Positions 1 to 12,546 of a stretch of DNA of 64,000 bases are shown in pieces. The position numbers and the translations under genes are program-made. The notes below the pieces were generated by a model that saw only the letters and a list, made by a program, of their open reading frames with translations, had not been told where the DNA came from and did no database searches. The stretch is from Nymphaea colorata (Eukaryota > Streptophyta > Magnoliopsida > Nymphaeales > Nymphaeaceae). The DNA is taken from the NCBI RefSeq assembly GCF_008831285.2, contig NC_045144.1, forward strand, positions 21,095,716 to 21,159,715, read 5' to 3'. How positions within the stretch are numbered: the stretch's first letter is position 1; every line of letters starts with the position of its first letter.

Positions 1-2186
1 TTGCAGCAAGTCTGGTTAATTATGTGTATGTGTTCATGTATTCATCAATACATGTATATGTCTCTTATGAACATTGTAGCTATGTACTTTCCATAATAGG
101 AAATTCAGTAACGCATTTCGTCTATATTTTGGGCCTTCCTACTTCTTCATCTGAAACAATCCAAGGTTTTTAATTTGGTTACTTAATTGATGATGTTTAA
201 AAAATTTCATACTACTTGTTAACAGTCTTTGAAAAATGTTAAGCCCTTCTTCCTTCGTATTGTATCTATGTATAATGGAGGAAAAATTCAGATTCAGCGG
301 CATAAAGATGATAAGTGATTTCGCTATTATTGGGCTGCTGTCTCACATACCCTTCTCAATGTGGTCTGCCGTCTGCACATCCTGGAAACCATCGATTTGC
401 AAGGAAAATGGAACAAGGGACAGGATGATGAGTTGGACATCTAGAGAGAGACTGTGAGGGAAAACGAAGAACGAGGGAAACTTATGGATGTTAAATTATC
501 TGTTCACCAAAGATAGAAATAAAAAGACCTAAATTTTGAAGTATGATATTAATGCATGCTTTTATAGGTTGATTTGATATGTAAAAAATTTTCTGTGTTT
601 AGTTGGTGAGAATGTCATTCACATGATGGTGCCAATTGGAGGATAACTGGGGTATGGAAGCCTTTACCACTAGGCTTAGGGCCTCTTTGTAATTTAATCT
701 CTGCCTTCGATTGTAAGACTTTTAGTCACATGATCTTTAACCTTTATACCTCCTGGGTTCCTTTATTTTATTTTCCTGGACCATGTACATTGAACTTTAT
801 TCTGCCTTTAGGTCCTTCAACATCCCAACTTTCATTTGTACATATGGATTATGTTACGCTTCTTCTTACCACTAGATTTGAGATTGTTTGATGCTCTTGT
901 CAGTCCTTCATATGAGTAGCAGGATTATGTTACTTCTCCCACTACTTCTACATTAGTTTCACATGCTTCTTCTTTGCGAGAATGTTTGGTGCTCATGTCC
1001 TTCATATGAGCAGCATCTTTCAGTTGGCTGAACTTATGTGGCTACATTAATTTGCATCAATGATCACCATGCTGTTCACCTGTTCTTCCCTGAGTCTATT
1101 GTCGTATGTTCTGACCATTTACATACTAATCGGGTTATAAATTATATTCCAGCAAAAGCTTCATCTTTGTCTTTATGGGATCAGAATTAAGACTTTCAAG
1201 TTGAAGTAGGTTAAAAGTTCAGTGCCAGCATTTCATTGATGCAACCAGGTGAGGTCCATATAATGCCAGTTTGCTTGTTGCGTCTCATGGATATGTGGTT
1301 GAAGATATCGTGATGTAGCCATGCTTATGAAGATTCAAACATTGTTTATGTATAGGGGACAAAATGGACCCATTCTATATACTTGCTAGTAAAAAAGAAA
1401 AAAATAATAACGGGTGCTAAAATGGAAGAAGGTTTTCCTAGTATTAAATGGAAGCAATAAATGATTTGTAAAGGCTTGAAAATTGTGGCATTTACATGCA
1501 CAAGCACTAGTACTGTAGTACTGGATATTTGAGGATAAAAAATGAAGGGCGTGTTTGGCTACATGAGAAATCATCCAGACTGCTCTCTGCCTTGGAGGAT
1601 AACACCATGGTAAGAAATTGGAACTTTACAGGTCCAACAATTTTCCATCTTTTTCATATAAAAATGGGAGAAGGGCGTAAGATTGTCAGCAGTGAAGTTG
1701 TGACATGTTAGAAAGGGTAGTGTATGGAAGTGACTTTCTTCAAAGTGAAGAAAGTCCCACTCATTAAACATGAACAAATATGCTCAAATGGAAATGTCCA
1801 AGGTGGTGATGCTATAATTTGAGCTTCATTAGTTCTGATCCCTGAACTTAAGAGATGAACATCCACAATGTGTGGATACTGGATAGGAACACAAGTTGAA
1901 CAAGTTGGAAATCTTAAAGATCCAATTCCCTGGTTGTGAATGTGATCTGCATGGGGTTCCTTAAAAAGGGAAGTAGTGAAAGTACAACATGGAGTTCTAT
2001 TTATAACCAAGTTGCGACATGGAAGTAAGATCAGATGTGATATGAGGAACTGAAATAACGATATGAATGTCAACCATGCAGAAGAGACGCAAAACATGGG
2101 CAAACATGAAAAAAGAGGGATATTTTTCTTCTTCCATCATATCAGAAAAAAAAATTGTGATTGCTAAATCATGCAAGAGAAGAGAG

Positions 2187-2187
<1 letters not shown>

Positions 2188-2229
<42 letters not shown>
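2188..2229. repeat. GT/TA microsatellite
   Basis: A run of about 20 GT dinucleotides passes into a short TA run. It is simple sequence and no function is implied. Confidence 0.9.
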
Positions 2230-2230
<1 letters not shown>

Positions 2231-4653
2231 TAACCAAAGCAATGGAATACTCAGTTTCATTTTTTTGTTTCTAGATTTGAAGGATTGGTAAATAGATCAC
2301 TCAATAGTTTGGGTCTGGTAGATCTATTTGTCTTTTTTTTTTCTACCCCTAGTGGTTCATCCATTTTTCCATATATTAGAGCTACTTTACATTCCAGAAT
2401 ACGTTCTTCATTAGTCACCTAAATTTCTTCCATTTTCATGGAGAGATCGTTTCCTTCATCAGTGCATTTTCCTATTCCATTGAATACAGATACAGCTCTA
2501 TGAGCCGTGACAAGGTTTTGGATTATTGTATGATTACAGTTAAAAATTTGAAACATGTTCCTGTTATCAACCTTTTATTCCTTGATAAATGACTGGATGT
2601 GAAGGTTTGTATACCTTTTTGATAGCTGTGAAATCCACGCTTGTGCACCAACATTGGTGGGTTTGTGTGCCGAAACTTGAGACAGAATATGCTTAAGCTA
2701 CTTGATATAGGTTGGCATTACAAAACAGATGGGGAATTGAGCTTGAAAGTTGAAAGTTGAACTGATTAAGGGCATGCTCGGATGATGTCTTGGGGGAAAA
2801 TCCTTGGGTTTTTTTAAAAAAAAAAACTAGGTTTTTGCTCTCTCATGCAGGAACTTACTTCAAAGGGTCTTTTACTAATTTTTCTTTTTGACTTGGCAGA
2901 ATAGTGTGAAAAAATCAAAAGTTGGATGCCATGTGATCTTTCAATTCATGTTTCTATATCTGGAACTCCAGATAAGGCATTTCACTGTTATTTTTGTGAT
3001 CTTGGTATATAACCAAGTCCATTCAAAGATATGAGATCCAAGATGAATTAAACAGATAAAAATCAAATACACATGACCACCCAAATGAATCAGGAACTGG
3101 CAATTTAATTCAGCAAAATAATCCACATGAGATGTTTTACATTGTAGTACGGTAATTGGTAAGTAACAGCATCCTTTGGATGAGGTGACATCTCCTTGTC
3201 AATGTCATGATGCCAAAGTCAGCAAGTTGACATTCACAAGGAATGGCTGAATGGGAGTTGTAGATCAGGTGTAAGATTTGGATCTATCAAACAAAAGCAT
3301 AAAAGAAAGAAAAGAAAGTTACAAGGCAAAAGGAGGAAGAATGAATATGGGTGGAACAAAAGAAGAGAAAGGGAAAAAATGGGTGTGGCTTGAATGGAAG
3401 AGAAGTTCTCATTCTAAGAAATATGTATCTGATTGTACTTTTGAATGGATCTGAAACTCAGATTGGGCATTAAGAACATAAAGTGAAAAAGGAATCCAGC
3501 AAAGGCAACTTGACTTGACAAGCCCTTGAAAGTTCATTGGTATGAATTGGTTTCCCTTCTTCTAATTTTAATTAAGGTTCAACTGGAGTAGCTCTTAGTC
3601 AAGTTTAATGTGTACAATTTTCACACATGAACCTGCCTTCTTATGCTATTTGCTCCTGAGATGATTACGAAAAAATCAAGAAAAGTGGTGGCAAATAGAA
3701 TAAGTTTATTTGTTGGTGCAGCACTCAGAAAGCAAGAAGTGGAGTATGACTTAATTCATGCAAAAAAAATACTAAAAGTAATCCTCGTGACCTAAGTGTT
3801 TTACATGACAAATGCATCATCGAATTCAACAGTAATAACTAATTTTTCCCACGAGTCCAAAAGAGAGGAACAAGAAGAGAGGATTTGTAGGACTAGAACG
3901 GTTTTGGATGCACCTGTCAGCATCCTTCTGTGTGGTACAATTTCTGCAAGAAGCAGATGCGCATTTCTTGGCAAGATATGTAGAACAGTTGTAGCTTTCC
4001 AAAATGACTTTAAAGATTCCAGGAGGTGCTCATATTTTTCTTTTTGTTTTCTTGACTTTGTAAGCTTATTTATGCCAAACATACCCTGTCATGTGCTGAT
4101 TAAGGAAAAAAATGCCCTGGTCACCATAGATTTAGCCAGAGGGCCCTGCTCCACTTCTTTAAAATGTTGAAAATTTAAATGTTTTTCCATAGAAGTTTTT
4201 TGTAAGACACTATCTGACCACCTGCCCTCCCTAAAAAGATGTGAAATAATAGTTTTGCCCTACATGAGTCTTCTGGTTCCACATCTGCCAGTTATATGGC
4301 GCTTTGTACTATTGGTCAATTGTTTGCTTTTCTAGGTAAACAAAAATGATAACTTTGTAAAATCTATAAAGAGGTAAGTATTTGGCTGGAAGTACGCGTG
4401 GACACAGATTATCTAGGGTAATGGAGTGTCCCTTGATGGAAAGTCCACCAATCAAATTTCACCTGCTAAGCATTTTCATATTTTGTCTCTGTGTGTGTGC
4501 TTTTTATTGTTGGGGGTTGGGGGGTGGGCGGTGTTGGGGTTGAAGAGATGGGGAGAACATACTTAAATGCTAAAATACTGCTGCAATTACTAGGCCAGCT
4601 GTTGCTGATACAAGGCACAGGCCAAGTTGTCTAAAAGAAAATATGCTTGTAAA

Positions 4654-4799
4654 AATTTCAAACTTCATATTGTATTGGTTAATAACTTATTAACATTTTA
4701 TTATACAAATACTTGTGCTATATATATATATATATAGTAAAATTTTTTGTAGAATAAAATGTTATAACTTATTAACCTATACAATATGAAGTTTGAAAT
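4654..4799. mobile_element. MITE-like fold-back element, about 146 bp
   Basis: The two ends are inverted copies of each other over about 50 bases. The left arm starts atttcaaacttcatattgta and the right arm is its near-perfect reverse complement, ending at 4799. The arms flank a short TA run and the element codes for nothing. Long inverted arms around a tiny loop are typical of MITEs. I did not see an unambiguous target-site duplication, so the superfamily is left open. Confidence 0.75.
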
Positions 4800-7700
4800 C
4801 CCCATACTCATGCTTGGCTTGTTTATGAATATGTGGAAGCTCTTGTTCAGCTTGTTTTCTTAATGAGTGAGTCAAGAACGAGCTTTTGTTGAGCTGAAAA
4901 ACCTACTTCATTATTTTATATCCCTACTTAAAAGAGGCAGTGCATAACTATGCAGCATGCACCGTGAAGATTTCTTAATTGGTTTTTTCAGCAGTTAGGT
5001 CCTTACACATTTGTCTTATTCTCTTTGTTGTTGAATTTTTCTCTCTTGCTCAGGGAAGTCCAGATGATGCTAACACATAAGTCAGTTTGAAAGACATCAC
5101 CTTATTTTATTTTCTTCTAAGCAGTTGGATTAAAAGGAATCTTAAATCGAGGAAGCTTTCCGATTTGATAAGAATTAGACAAGAAGTTATATAAATTTAA
5201 AATTATATATGAAACGTATGTACATCTCATTTTTCTTCTCTTTTAGATATTTATTAGTAGAAAACTCTTGTGAAAAATATGTTTTAAAAAATAAAGGAGT
5301 ACTATTATGAAGCAAATTTATTTAAACTGCAAAATTAAAGACCCTTTCCTTTGTGCAGCACGTACTTAGGGTTGGACCATTTGCTAGTTGTTATATGTGA
5401 CCTTAAAGCAATGCCATCCCAATATGAAAAGCTTCAGATTGAACTGGGATATAGCTTTCTCATCAACATGTTCTTTTCTAGTTCTTTTAGCTGACTGAGC
5501 TCAGTGGTGATTTCTGGACATGTAAACCATAGTTAGTATATTATGATTACTCTCCCTATCAAATTTGGAAATTATCCTTAGTCATCAAGTAACTTGGAGT
5601 TCTTAAGAAGGTTATTCTACTCATGCCACGTCTGCACTGGATGATAATGCTGGTCCAGGGCCCAGGCACACCTCCAACTCATCAAATTCCATGGTCAGCC
5701 ATCTGTTATGCAGACAAATGGAGGCTCAGATCTGTCCACGTGTAGGTTCAGATTGGACACAACTTTTACTTAAGAAGGGTTTTTGTCAAGTGAAAATTGC
5801 TTAGGTTCATTAACTAATTCTCATGGACAATTTGTATGTTACATTTTCAATAAGTATTAACCCTACTTTTGTTTTGATTTTGATGCTAAAAGTTCAATCT
5901 TATATTTTTTTCTCGTTTTAACTTTCCTAATTAGTTGACTGTTTCATGCTTACTATTACATAATTTGACTATATATTATAATTTTAATTTCAGTTAATAT
6001 AATAATTTCAGCATTTTTCTTTGATTCTTGAACATCAAATATTTTTGCGCCATAATTTGTTACTTTTTTTTATGGTTTATTGGGTAGTTCTGAAGTGTAT
6101 ATGATCATATGATGTAATTATGTATATATGTGTGTGTTCCACAGATATGTGGCATTTTCTAAAAATTTGTGTGATCCATGCCAGACCAAGATAGCCAACT
6201 AACACCTGCAGTTATTTGACATAGAAATTATATAAATTATTTAATTGCCAGTAATTGGTCTAGAATATGACCTCTGAAGGAATCATTTCTTATTTGAATT
6301 AATGCATAACCAAATCTCAGACCCAAATTGTGATCAGGGTTGAAATGAAGATGTTATATGGTCATATTCCCTGTTTGTTATCCTATTATAATGTTTCTCA
6401 GTATACGTCCAAAGAATTTCAGTGTATTGTTTTCATCTAAAACTTTTGCTGTTGCCCTCACCCATAAGGACTATTGGTTCCACTGTTTAGGCTATTGCTG
6501 CTGCAAACTTGGCAATATTGATGTGCATACCAGCCAATATCATTCAATGCAGGTTGCAGGGGTTCCTATAAAAGCTCTAGAAGCAAATACAAATCTTATT
6601 AATTTTATTTTTTTATTCTTTAATTAGTCTAAGTTAATTTGTAATTGTCTTTTAGAAAATAAAAAACATGCTGTTCACCCAGTTTGTATTCAGCTACTAT
6701 TGTCCCATTTGCCTATTCAACAAAATGATTTGGCTTTGATACTAATATTGACAATATTAATATTAAGTTCAGTTGTTTGCATTTTAATAACTTTCTGGTT
6801 TGAGTAATATTGTAAAGATAAATATATATCACCTGATCTTTTTTCAAATAACAGGAGCAGCTTTTCCTCAGCAAACAGAGCATGGTGCTTACAATTATAG
6901 TAGCAAGCTTGCTCATAGACATCACTGAACCACAGGTCCTGTTAAGAACGATGCCCTTACATTCTCAATATGAAGAAAAAAGGAAAGCAAAACACATAAG
7001 AATGCAAGTATTTACATAGTTCGAAAAGACAAAGGTCCGAGTCTCCATTATTTCTAACAATAGCAGTTACAAGATATGCTGACCCTCTTTAAAACATTAG
7101 TTTAGGGAAAAACTGTGAAAGCGGAAGATTACCTATGAGAATAGGATCCATGAAAAACCTGGAAAGCCTGTTAAATTGGGATCAGGTTCGACACTCCTCA
7201 CCAGTTCCATGGTGCAAAAGCCTTGGTTTTCTGGAGAAAGGTCTGTCCTACCTTAAGGTCTTGAATGCTTTATATGGTAAAGATCCTGGGAAATATAATT
7301 TGCCCTAATATGACAGAAAATGAAGACGTAGTTAACTTGTCAAAGACATCATCATAATAAATTGTGTCAAGCCTTTGACTTCCAAGTCTTCAGAGGATTT
7401 TAGATGTTACATTATGGTTCTCCTGGTGTAACATTGTCATCTTGTTTACATACTAAACAGTGCTAGATGATTTCTTCCTGTCCGGCAAAATTCATCCATG
7501 AATTCTCGCGGGCCTGCCTACCTTCACCAATCAAGCACACTGGATTCCCCATCATGTTTAAAGGCTCTTAAAGCAATTATCTCCTTGTCTTAGAGCATAT
7601 ATAACATAAGTTTTTTTCATCTTCATTTTCCCGTATATTGATAGGGACCTTTAAAAGGAAACTTCATTTCTAATAGCCATTTTTTGGAATATGGCAAGGC

Positions 7701-7940
7701 ACCTGAATCTGGTAATTTGTTAAGATTCTGTAGTTATTGTTTCTTTAATTGCATATAGGGACCACGGCATCGCATGGCTGACCTGAACTTGGCATCCATT
7801 CTCTTTACTTTATATTCTTGACTTTGTTCAGGTTGGATGAGAGCTGAATGGTTAGGTTGCACTTCCTTTTCCAGGGGTCTTGGGTTTTTCTTGCAGGGGT
7901 TATCCACATGCTTCCTGTAAAATTTTGTTGTCTTTTAGTT

Positions 7941-8056
7941 ACATTTTTCCCAAATGGTTTTGTTTCAGGTGGCTGAAGGGGCCTTGTTTTTGTGGAACAA
8001 TGTTCACATCCTTAATTTGATAACTCAAAACTGGAAGTTCATACTACCAATCATTT
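7941..8056 (+). pseudogene. Duplicated fragment of the PP2A B' terminal exon with its splice acceptor
   Basis: This segment repeats the next 115 bases: an intron tail ending tttgtttcag, then the first 29 codons of the PP2A B' exon. The repeated exon starts at 7969 and reads [13 protein letters not shown], against [13 protein letters not shown] in the following copy. It therefore carries changes at conserved positions: Arg to Gly, Asp to Val, and later Arg to Trp and Val to Phe. If it were spliced in, the frame would run through the second copy of the intron tail and stop at a TGA about 12 codons later. It is best read as a tandem duplicate that has begun to decay, though it still offers a competing acceptor. 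Confidence 0.8.
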
Positions 8057-8083
8057 ACATTTTTCCAAATGGTTTTGTTTCAG

Positions 8084-8464
8084 GTGGCTGAACGGGCCTT
8101 GTTTTTGTGGAACAATGATCACATCCTTAATTTGATAACTCAAAACCGGAAGGTCATATTACCAATCATTTTTCCAGCTATGGAGAGGACCACAAGGTCC
8201 CACTGGAATCAAGCTGTTCAGAGCCTTACTCTGAATGTCAGGAAGATATTTTCAGATGTTGACCATGAATTGTTCGAAGAGTGTCTTATCAAGTTTCAAG
8301 AAGATGAATCAAAAGAGAAAGAAATTCAACAAAAACGGTTGTCCACGTGGGAGCGCTTGGAAGAAGTTGCTGCATCCAAAGCCATCAGCAATGAAGCTGT
8401 TCTAGTCCCAAGGTTTTCAATGAACATATCAGGTACCAGTCCAAGGGCTGCAACTGGGTGTTGA
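8084..8464 (+). CDS. PP2A regulatory subunit B' (B56 family), C-terminal exon
   Basis: B56/B' subunits select substrates and localisation for the PP2A phosphatase core (scaffold A plus catalytic C). The exon opens directly after a tttcag acceptor in phase 0. It encodes 126 residues and then [78 protein letters not shown] and a closing AVLVPRF segment. These are the last HEAT-like repeats and the charged tail of plant B' proteins, which total about 500 residues. Only this end is in the window. The earlier exons must lie left of position 1, which implies an intron of at least 7.9 kb; otherwise this is an orphan gene end. The frame is open and all conserved blocks are intact. An in-frame ATG at 8069 is in the intron and is not the start. 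Confidence 0.88.
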   Translation: MAERALFLWNNDHILNLITQNRKVILPIIFPAMERTTRSHWNQAVQSLTLNVRKIFSDVDHELFEECLIKFQEDESKEKEIQQKRLSTWERLEEVAASKAISNEAVLVPRFSMNISGTSPRAATGC

Positions 8465-9471
8465 GAATTTCAACAATAGAGAATTGCCATCAAGTTGAAG
8501 CGGCTGCGACTGATGCCTCATCATGTGATTCCTAAGTTATTACCACTTGCTAGGAAGAGCTGATGGGGCTGTATAATTTGGTTGTGCTCTGTTCCTATCC
8601 TCTTTCCATCTCATAGTTCTGGAAGCTTGTGTACCATAACAAGTTTTATAGAAACAGTTCTCCAGTGGATGGTTGCTCCAATGAGTTCTTGTATGATGCT
8701 GATAGTGGTAGGAATTAATTCAGCCTATGCTTTTTTTGCTTTTGTACCCATTGGGCTTTTAACTTTTCATGCTAGTAATTTATAATAGCATCAGTTTTCT
8801 TGCTTTTTGTTATTTGCAGTCATTTATAGGGCCAACGGCATGTAGAAATGCCATCAATGTAAAATACAATGGATTGTATGTTCGATCATGCTTCAAAGTT
8901 TTGGTGATCTGGAGTGCTAATGTAGTTGTTATTTTGCTTGTCATTCCCTTGCGTTTTATGAGGGATAATCAAATAGAAAACCTTTTACTATGTTCTCAGT
9001 TTATGCTTGCTGTTCTTTTTATTCTTTTTTGAACCCATTCTGAGTTTTGGTGGATTCCTGCCAGTTCTGTTGGCAAAAGTACAGTACACAGAGATACCAA
9101 AAGGGGCAAAAGAGGAAACGGCCGATGGCTGTGAGAGAACGCCAAGACTGTTCTTCCAACAACGATTAATGTAAGCACTGGACATTCGAGATTTTTTCTT
9201 ATTTAGATCGCCGAGCGGAAACAAAACCCAGCAACTAGCAAGGAGGCCGAGGGACTAGGGCCAGTCTACCACTCCCTTACTGTCTTCAACAAAAAAGGGA
9301 ACTTGCCTTGCCCAATCGCCACCTCGTTCTCCAATTCATAGACATAAGTCACAAATATCTGCAATGTTTTGAACAGGCCTCAATATTACCGTTAAGTTGA
9401 ACGTGGTTCATAACATCAGCAGAATATCCTGGATATTTTAGGATATCATGAGAAGTGAAAACATAGCAACG
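8465..9471. other. 3' flank of the PP2A exon, probable 3' UTR then spacer
   Basis: Nothing coding is recognisable. The first few hundred bases are T-rich and fit a 3' untranslated region. A ttatttgcag acceptor-like site near 8819 could belong to a UTR intron, but this is not supported further. Confidence 0.4.
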
Positions 9472-9595
9472 TACAACTCTGTTTTCATCTCCTTCAAATT
9501 ATTTTTTTTATCATCTATTTTTTGTAAAATCCTCAAGTCAACTGATTCCCATTAAATCTAGCCATAGTTACAAATAACGTCTTGAAATTTTAAAC

Positions 9596-9845
9596 AGCGA
9601 GGTTTTTCTCGGGTATAATACAACAGAGATACCTCGAAGTAACCGAAGTCATTCCATGTTTTCCTTGTTCTTGTAGTCCAAGGTTGTTTCGGGAACCTGA
9701 TTGGGGAGCGGAACACCCGTCAATTAGGGTGTCATGCACATATTGTTTGCTGAATAAAGAAATAGCATCCATGAGAATCGAACTAACGTCTGAACTTTCA
9801 CAATTTCACCTGCTTGACCAGCTATGCTACGCCTCTTGAGGCTTT
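9596..9845 (-). mobile_element. tRNA-derived SINE, best preserved copy (array unit 1)
   Basis: On the minus strand a Pol III box A, TAGCATAGCTGG (9818-9829), is followed 34 bases later by box B, GTTCGATTC (9775-9783). Both fit the tRNA gene consensus. The body continues through ATGGATGCTATTTC, then CAGCAAACAATATG, and ends near 9600. There is no clean tRNA fold, so it is a tRNA-related repeat and not a tRNA gene. The element ends are estimates. Units 2, 3 and 5 keep both boxes, with box B decayed by C-to-T type changes. Confidence 0.65.
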
Positions 9846-10174
9846 AAAAAAATAAAATGAACGCATGCTTTGACAAATTTGCTGAAATTCATCTAGCAGT
9901 GAAAAAATTTCACCCCAACAAACATGAAAGGGAAAACCAACTTGAGTCCTCTCAAAAGAAGCGTCACCATGTCAATTTATATTATTATAATAATTTAAGG
10001 ATTTTCTTATTTTTAAGTTATTTGATAGGAAAATAAAGCTTTTGAAGATACAACTCTCTTTTTATCTCCTTCAAATTAATTTTTTTATCATCTATTTTTC
10101 TTAAAATCCTCAAGTCAATTGATTCCCATTAAGTCTAGCTATAGTCACAAATAACATCTCGGAGTTTTAAACGG

Positions 10175-10420
10175 TCAGGTTTTTTTCTCGGGTATAATAC
10201 AATAAAGATACCTCAAAGTAGCCGAAGTCATTCTTTGTTTCTCTTGTTCTTGTAATCCAAGGTTGCTTTGGGAAGGAGCAAAACACCTGTCAATTAGAGT
10301 GTCGTGCATATATTGTTTGCAGTATAAAGAAATAGCATCCATGAGAATCAAACTAATGACCAAACTTTCACCGTTTTACCTGCTTGACCAGCTATGCTAT
10401 GCCTCTTGAGGCTTTAAAAA
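10175..10420 (-). mobile_element. SINE copy in array unit 2
   Basis: It has the same body as the unit 1 copy. Box A reads TAGCATAGCTGG, but box B has become GTTTGATTC, a CpG-type decay. Part of the body near 10270 is deleted compared with unit 1. Confidence 0.55.
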
Positions 10421-10964
10421 AATAAAATGAACGTACTAGCCCAAAAAAATGTCAATATGTTGCATGCTTTGACCAATTTGCTAAAATTCATCTAGGAGTG
10501 AAAAAATTTCACCCCTGAAAGGGAACAGGCAAAAAATTTTACCCCTGAAAGGGAACAGGCAAACATAAAAGGGAAAACCAATTGGTCAAAGCATGCAACA
10601 TATTGCACACAACGTGTTGACCAGCAAACATGAAAGGGATATATGAAATGTCAACATGTTGCATGTTTTGATCAATTTGCTGAAATTCATTCAGCTGTGA
10701 AAGAATTTCACCCCAGCAAACATGAAAGGGAAAACCAACTTGAGTCCTCTCAAAGGAAGAGTCACCATGTCAATTTATATTTTTATAATATTTTAAGGAT
10801 TTTCTTATTTTTAAGTTATTTGATAAGAAAATACAACTTTTGAAGATACAACTCTCTTTTAATATCCTTCAAATTAATTTTTTTATCATTTATTTTTCTT
10901 AAAATCCTCAAGTCAATTGATTCCCATTAAGTCTAGCTATAGCCACAAATAACGTATCAGAGTT

Positions 10965-11205
10965 TTAAACTCGGATATAATACAACAAAGATACCTTGAA
11001 GTAGCCGAAGTCATTCCTTTTTTCCCTTGTTCTTGTGGTCCATGGTTGGTTCGGGAACCCGACTGGGGAGCGGAACACCCATCAATTAGAGTGTGATGCA
11101 TATATTGTTTGCAGTATAAAAAAATAGCATCCATGAGAATTAAACTAACGACTGAACTTTCACGGTTTCACCTGTCTGACCAGCTATGCTACACCTCTTG
11201 AGGAT
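10965..11205 (-). mobile_element. SINE copy in array unit 3
   Basis: It is homologous to the unit 1 SINE. Box A is kept, apart from flanking changes, while box B has decayed to GTTTAATTC. The ends are approximate. Confidence 0.55.
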
Positions 11206-11554
11206 TTAAAAAAATAAAATGAACTTACTAGCCCAAAAAAAAAATGTCAACATGTTGCATGCTTTGACAAATTTGCTGAAATTCATCTAGGAGTGAAAAA
11301 ATTTCACCCCAGCAAATATGAAAGGAAAACCAACTTGAGTCCTCTCAAAAGAAACGTCACCATGTCAATTTATATTTTATAATATTTTAAGGATTTTCTT
11401 ATTTTTAAGTTATTTGATAGGAAAATAAAGCTTTTGAAGATACAACTTTGTTTTCATCTCCTTCAAATTAATTTTTTTATCATCTATTTTTCTTAAATTT
11501 CTCAAGTCAATTGGTTCCATTAAGTCTATCCATAGTCACAAATAACGTCTCGGA

Positions 11555-11775
11555 GTTTTAAATGGTGAGGTTTTTCTCGAATATAATACAATAGAGATGC
11601 CTCGAAGTAGCCAAAGTCGTTTCCTGTTTCCCTTGTTCCTGTGGTCTAAGGTTGCTTCGGGAACCTACCTGGGGAGTAGAACACTCATCAATTAGAGTGT
11701 CGTGCATATATTGTTTGTAATATAAGAAATAGCATTTATGAAAATCGGATTAACAACCAAATTTTCACGGTACTA
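11555..11775 (-). mobile_element. SINE remnant in array unit 4, box A deleted
   Basis: The body is homologous to the other copies up to the decayed box B near 11743. The segment with box A is missing: the sequence jumps from ttttcacgg straight to tactagccc. This copy lacks a Pol III promoter. Confidence 0.55.
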
Positions 11776-12104
11776 GCCCAAAAAAAATGTCAACATGTTA
11801 TATGTTTTGACCAATTTGCTGAAATTCATCTAGCAGTGAAAAAATTTCACCTCAGCAAATATGAAAGGGAAAACCAACTTGAGTCCTCTCAAAAGAAGAG
11901 TCACATGTCAATTTATATTTTTATAATATTTTAAGGATTTTCTTTTTTTTAAGTTATTTGATAGGAAAATACAGCTTTTGAAGATGCAACTCTGTTTTCA
12001 TCTCCTTCAAATTATTATTTTTATCATCTATTTTTTGTAAAATCCTCAAGTCAACTGATTCCCATTAAATCTAGCCATAGTTACAAATAACGTCTCGAAA
12101 TTTT

Positions 12105-12352
12105 AAACAGCGAGGTTTTTCTTGGGTATAATACAACAGAGATACCTCGAAGTAGCCGAAGTCATTCCCTGTTTCCCTTGTTCTTGTAGTCCAAGGTTGC
12201 TTCGGGAACCTGACTGGGGAGCGGAACACCAGTCAATTAGAGTGTCGTGCACATATTGTTTGCAGTATAAAGAAATAGCATCCATGAAAATCAAACTAAC
12301 GACTGAACTTTCATGGTTTCACCTGCTTGACCAGCTATGCTACGCCTCTTGA
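12105..12352 (-). mobile_element. SINE copy in array unit 5
   Basis: The copy is nearly full length. Box A TAGCATAGCTGG is intact and box B reads GTTTGATTT. It is close to unit 1 in sequence, so units 1 and 5 may descend from a more recent shared state than units 2-4. Confidence 0.55.
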
Positions 12353-12546
12353 GGCTTTAAAAAAATAAAATGAACGTACTAGCCCAAAAAAACTGTCAAC
12401 ATGTTGCATGCTTTGACCAATTTGCTGAAAAAAAATTTCACCCCAACAAATATGAAAGGGAAAACCAACTTCAGTCCTCTCAAAACAAGCGTCACCATGT
12501 CAATTTATATTTTTATAATATTTTAAGGATTTTCTTATTTTTAAGT

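Larger units (their letters stand above)
1..7940. other. Noncoding stretch upstream of the PP2A terminal exon
   Basis: No exon is recognisable on either strand. The only open frames are short and low in complexity. Because the exon at 8084 starts with a splice acceptor, at least the right part should be intron of the PP2A B' gene, and possibly all of it. Inside are a GT microsatellite near 2188, a small imperfect hairpin at 3193-3242 and a fold-back element at 4654-4799. No B56 repeat exon was found here. Confidence 0.5.
9472..12546. repeat. Tandem array of five 0.55-0.8 kb units
   Basis: Five direct copies start near 9472, 10051, 10849, 11442 and 11985. Each opens with a (t/g)(a/g)caactctgttttcatctcc-like line and closes with a line ending in ttatttttaagttatttgat. 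Spacings are about 579, 798, 593 and 543 bp, and the last copy is about 560 bp. Copy 2 is longer because its internal segment around 10440-10700 is itself repeated. Every copy contains the same internal block, read on the minus strand as a tRNA-derived SINE head. The array ends abruptly at 12546. The short open frames seen in each unit are repeat by-products and not genes. Confidence 0.88.

Noticed and set aside
3193-3242. Hairpin with 15-base arms (tccttgtcaatgtca)
   Set aside because: Too short and imperfect for a plant microRNA precursor, and expected by chance at this length in 64 kb.
9775-9829. A tRNA gene call based on boxes A and B
   Set aside because: No cloverleaf with acceptor stem and anticodon arm could be drawn. 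Repetition with the same 3' body points to a SINE.
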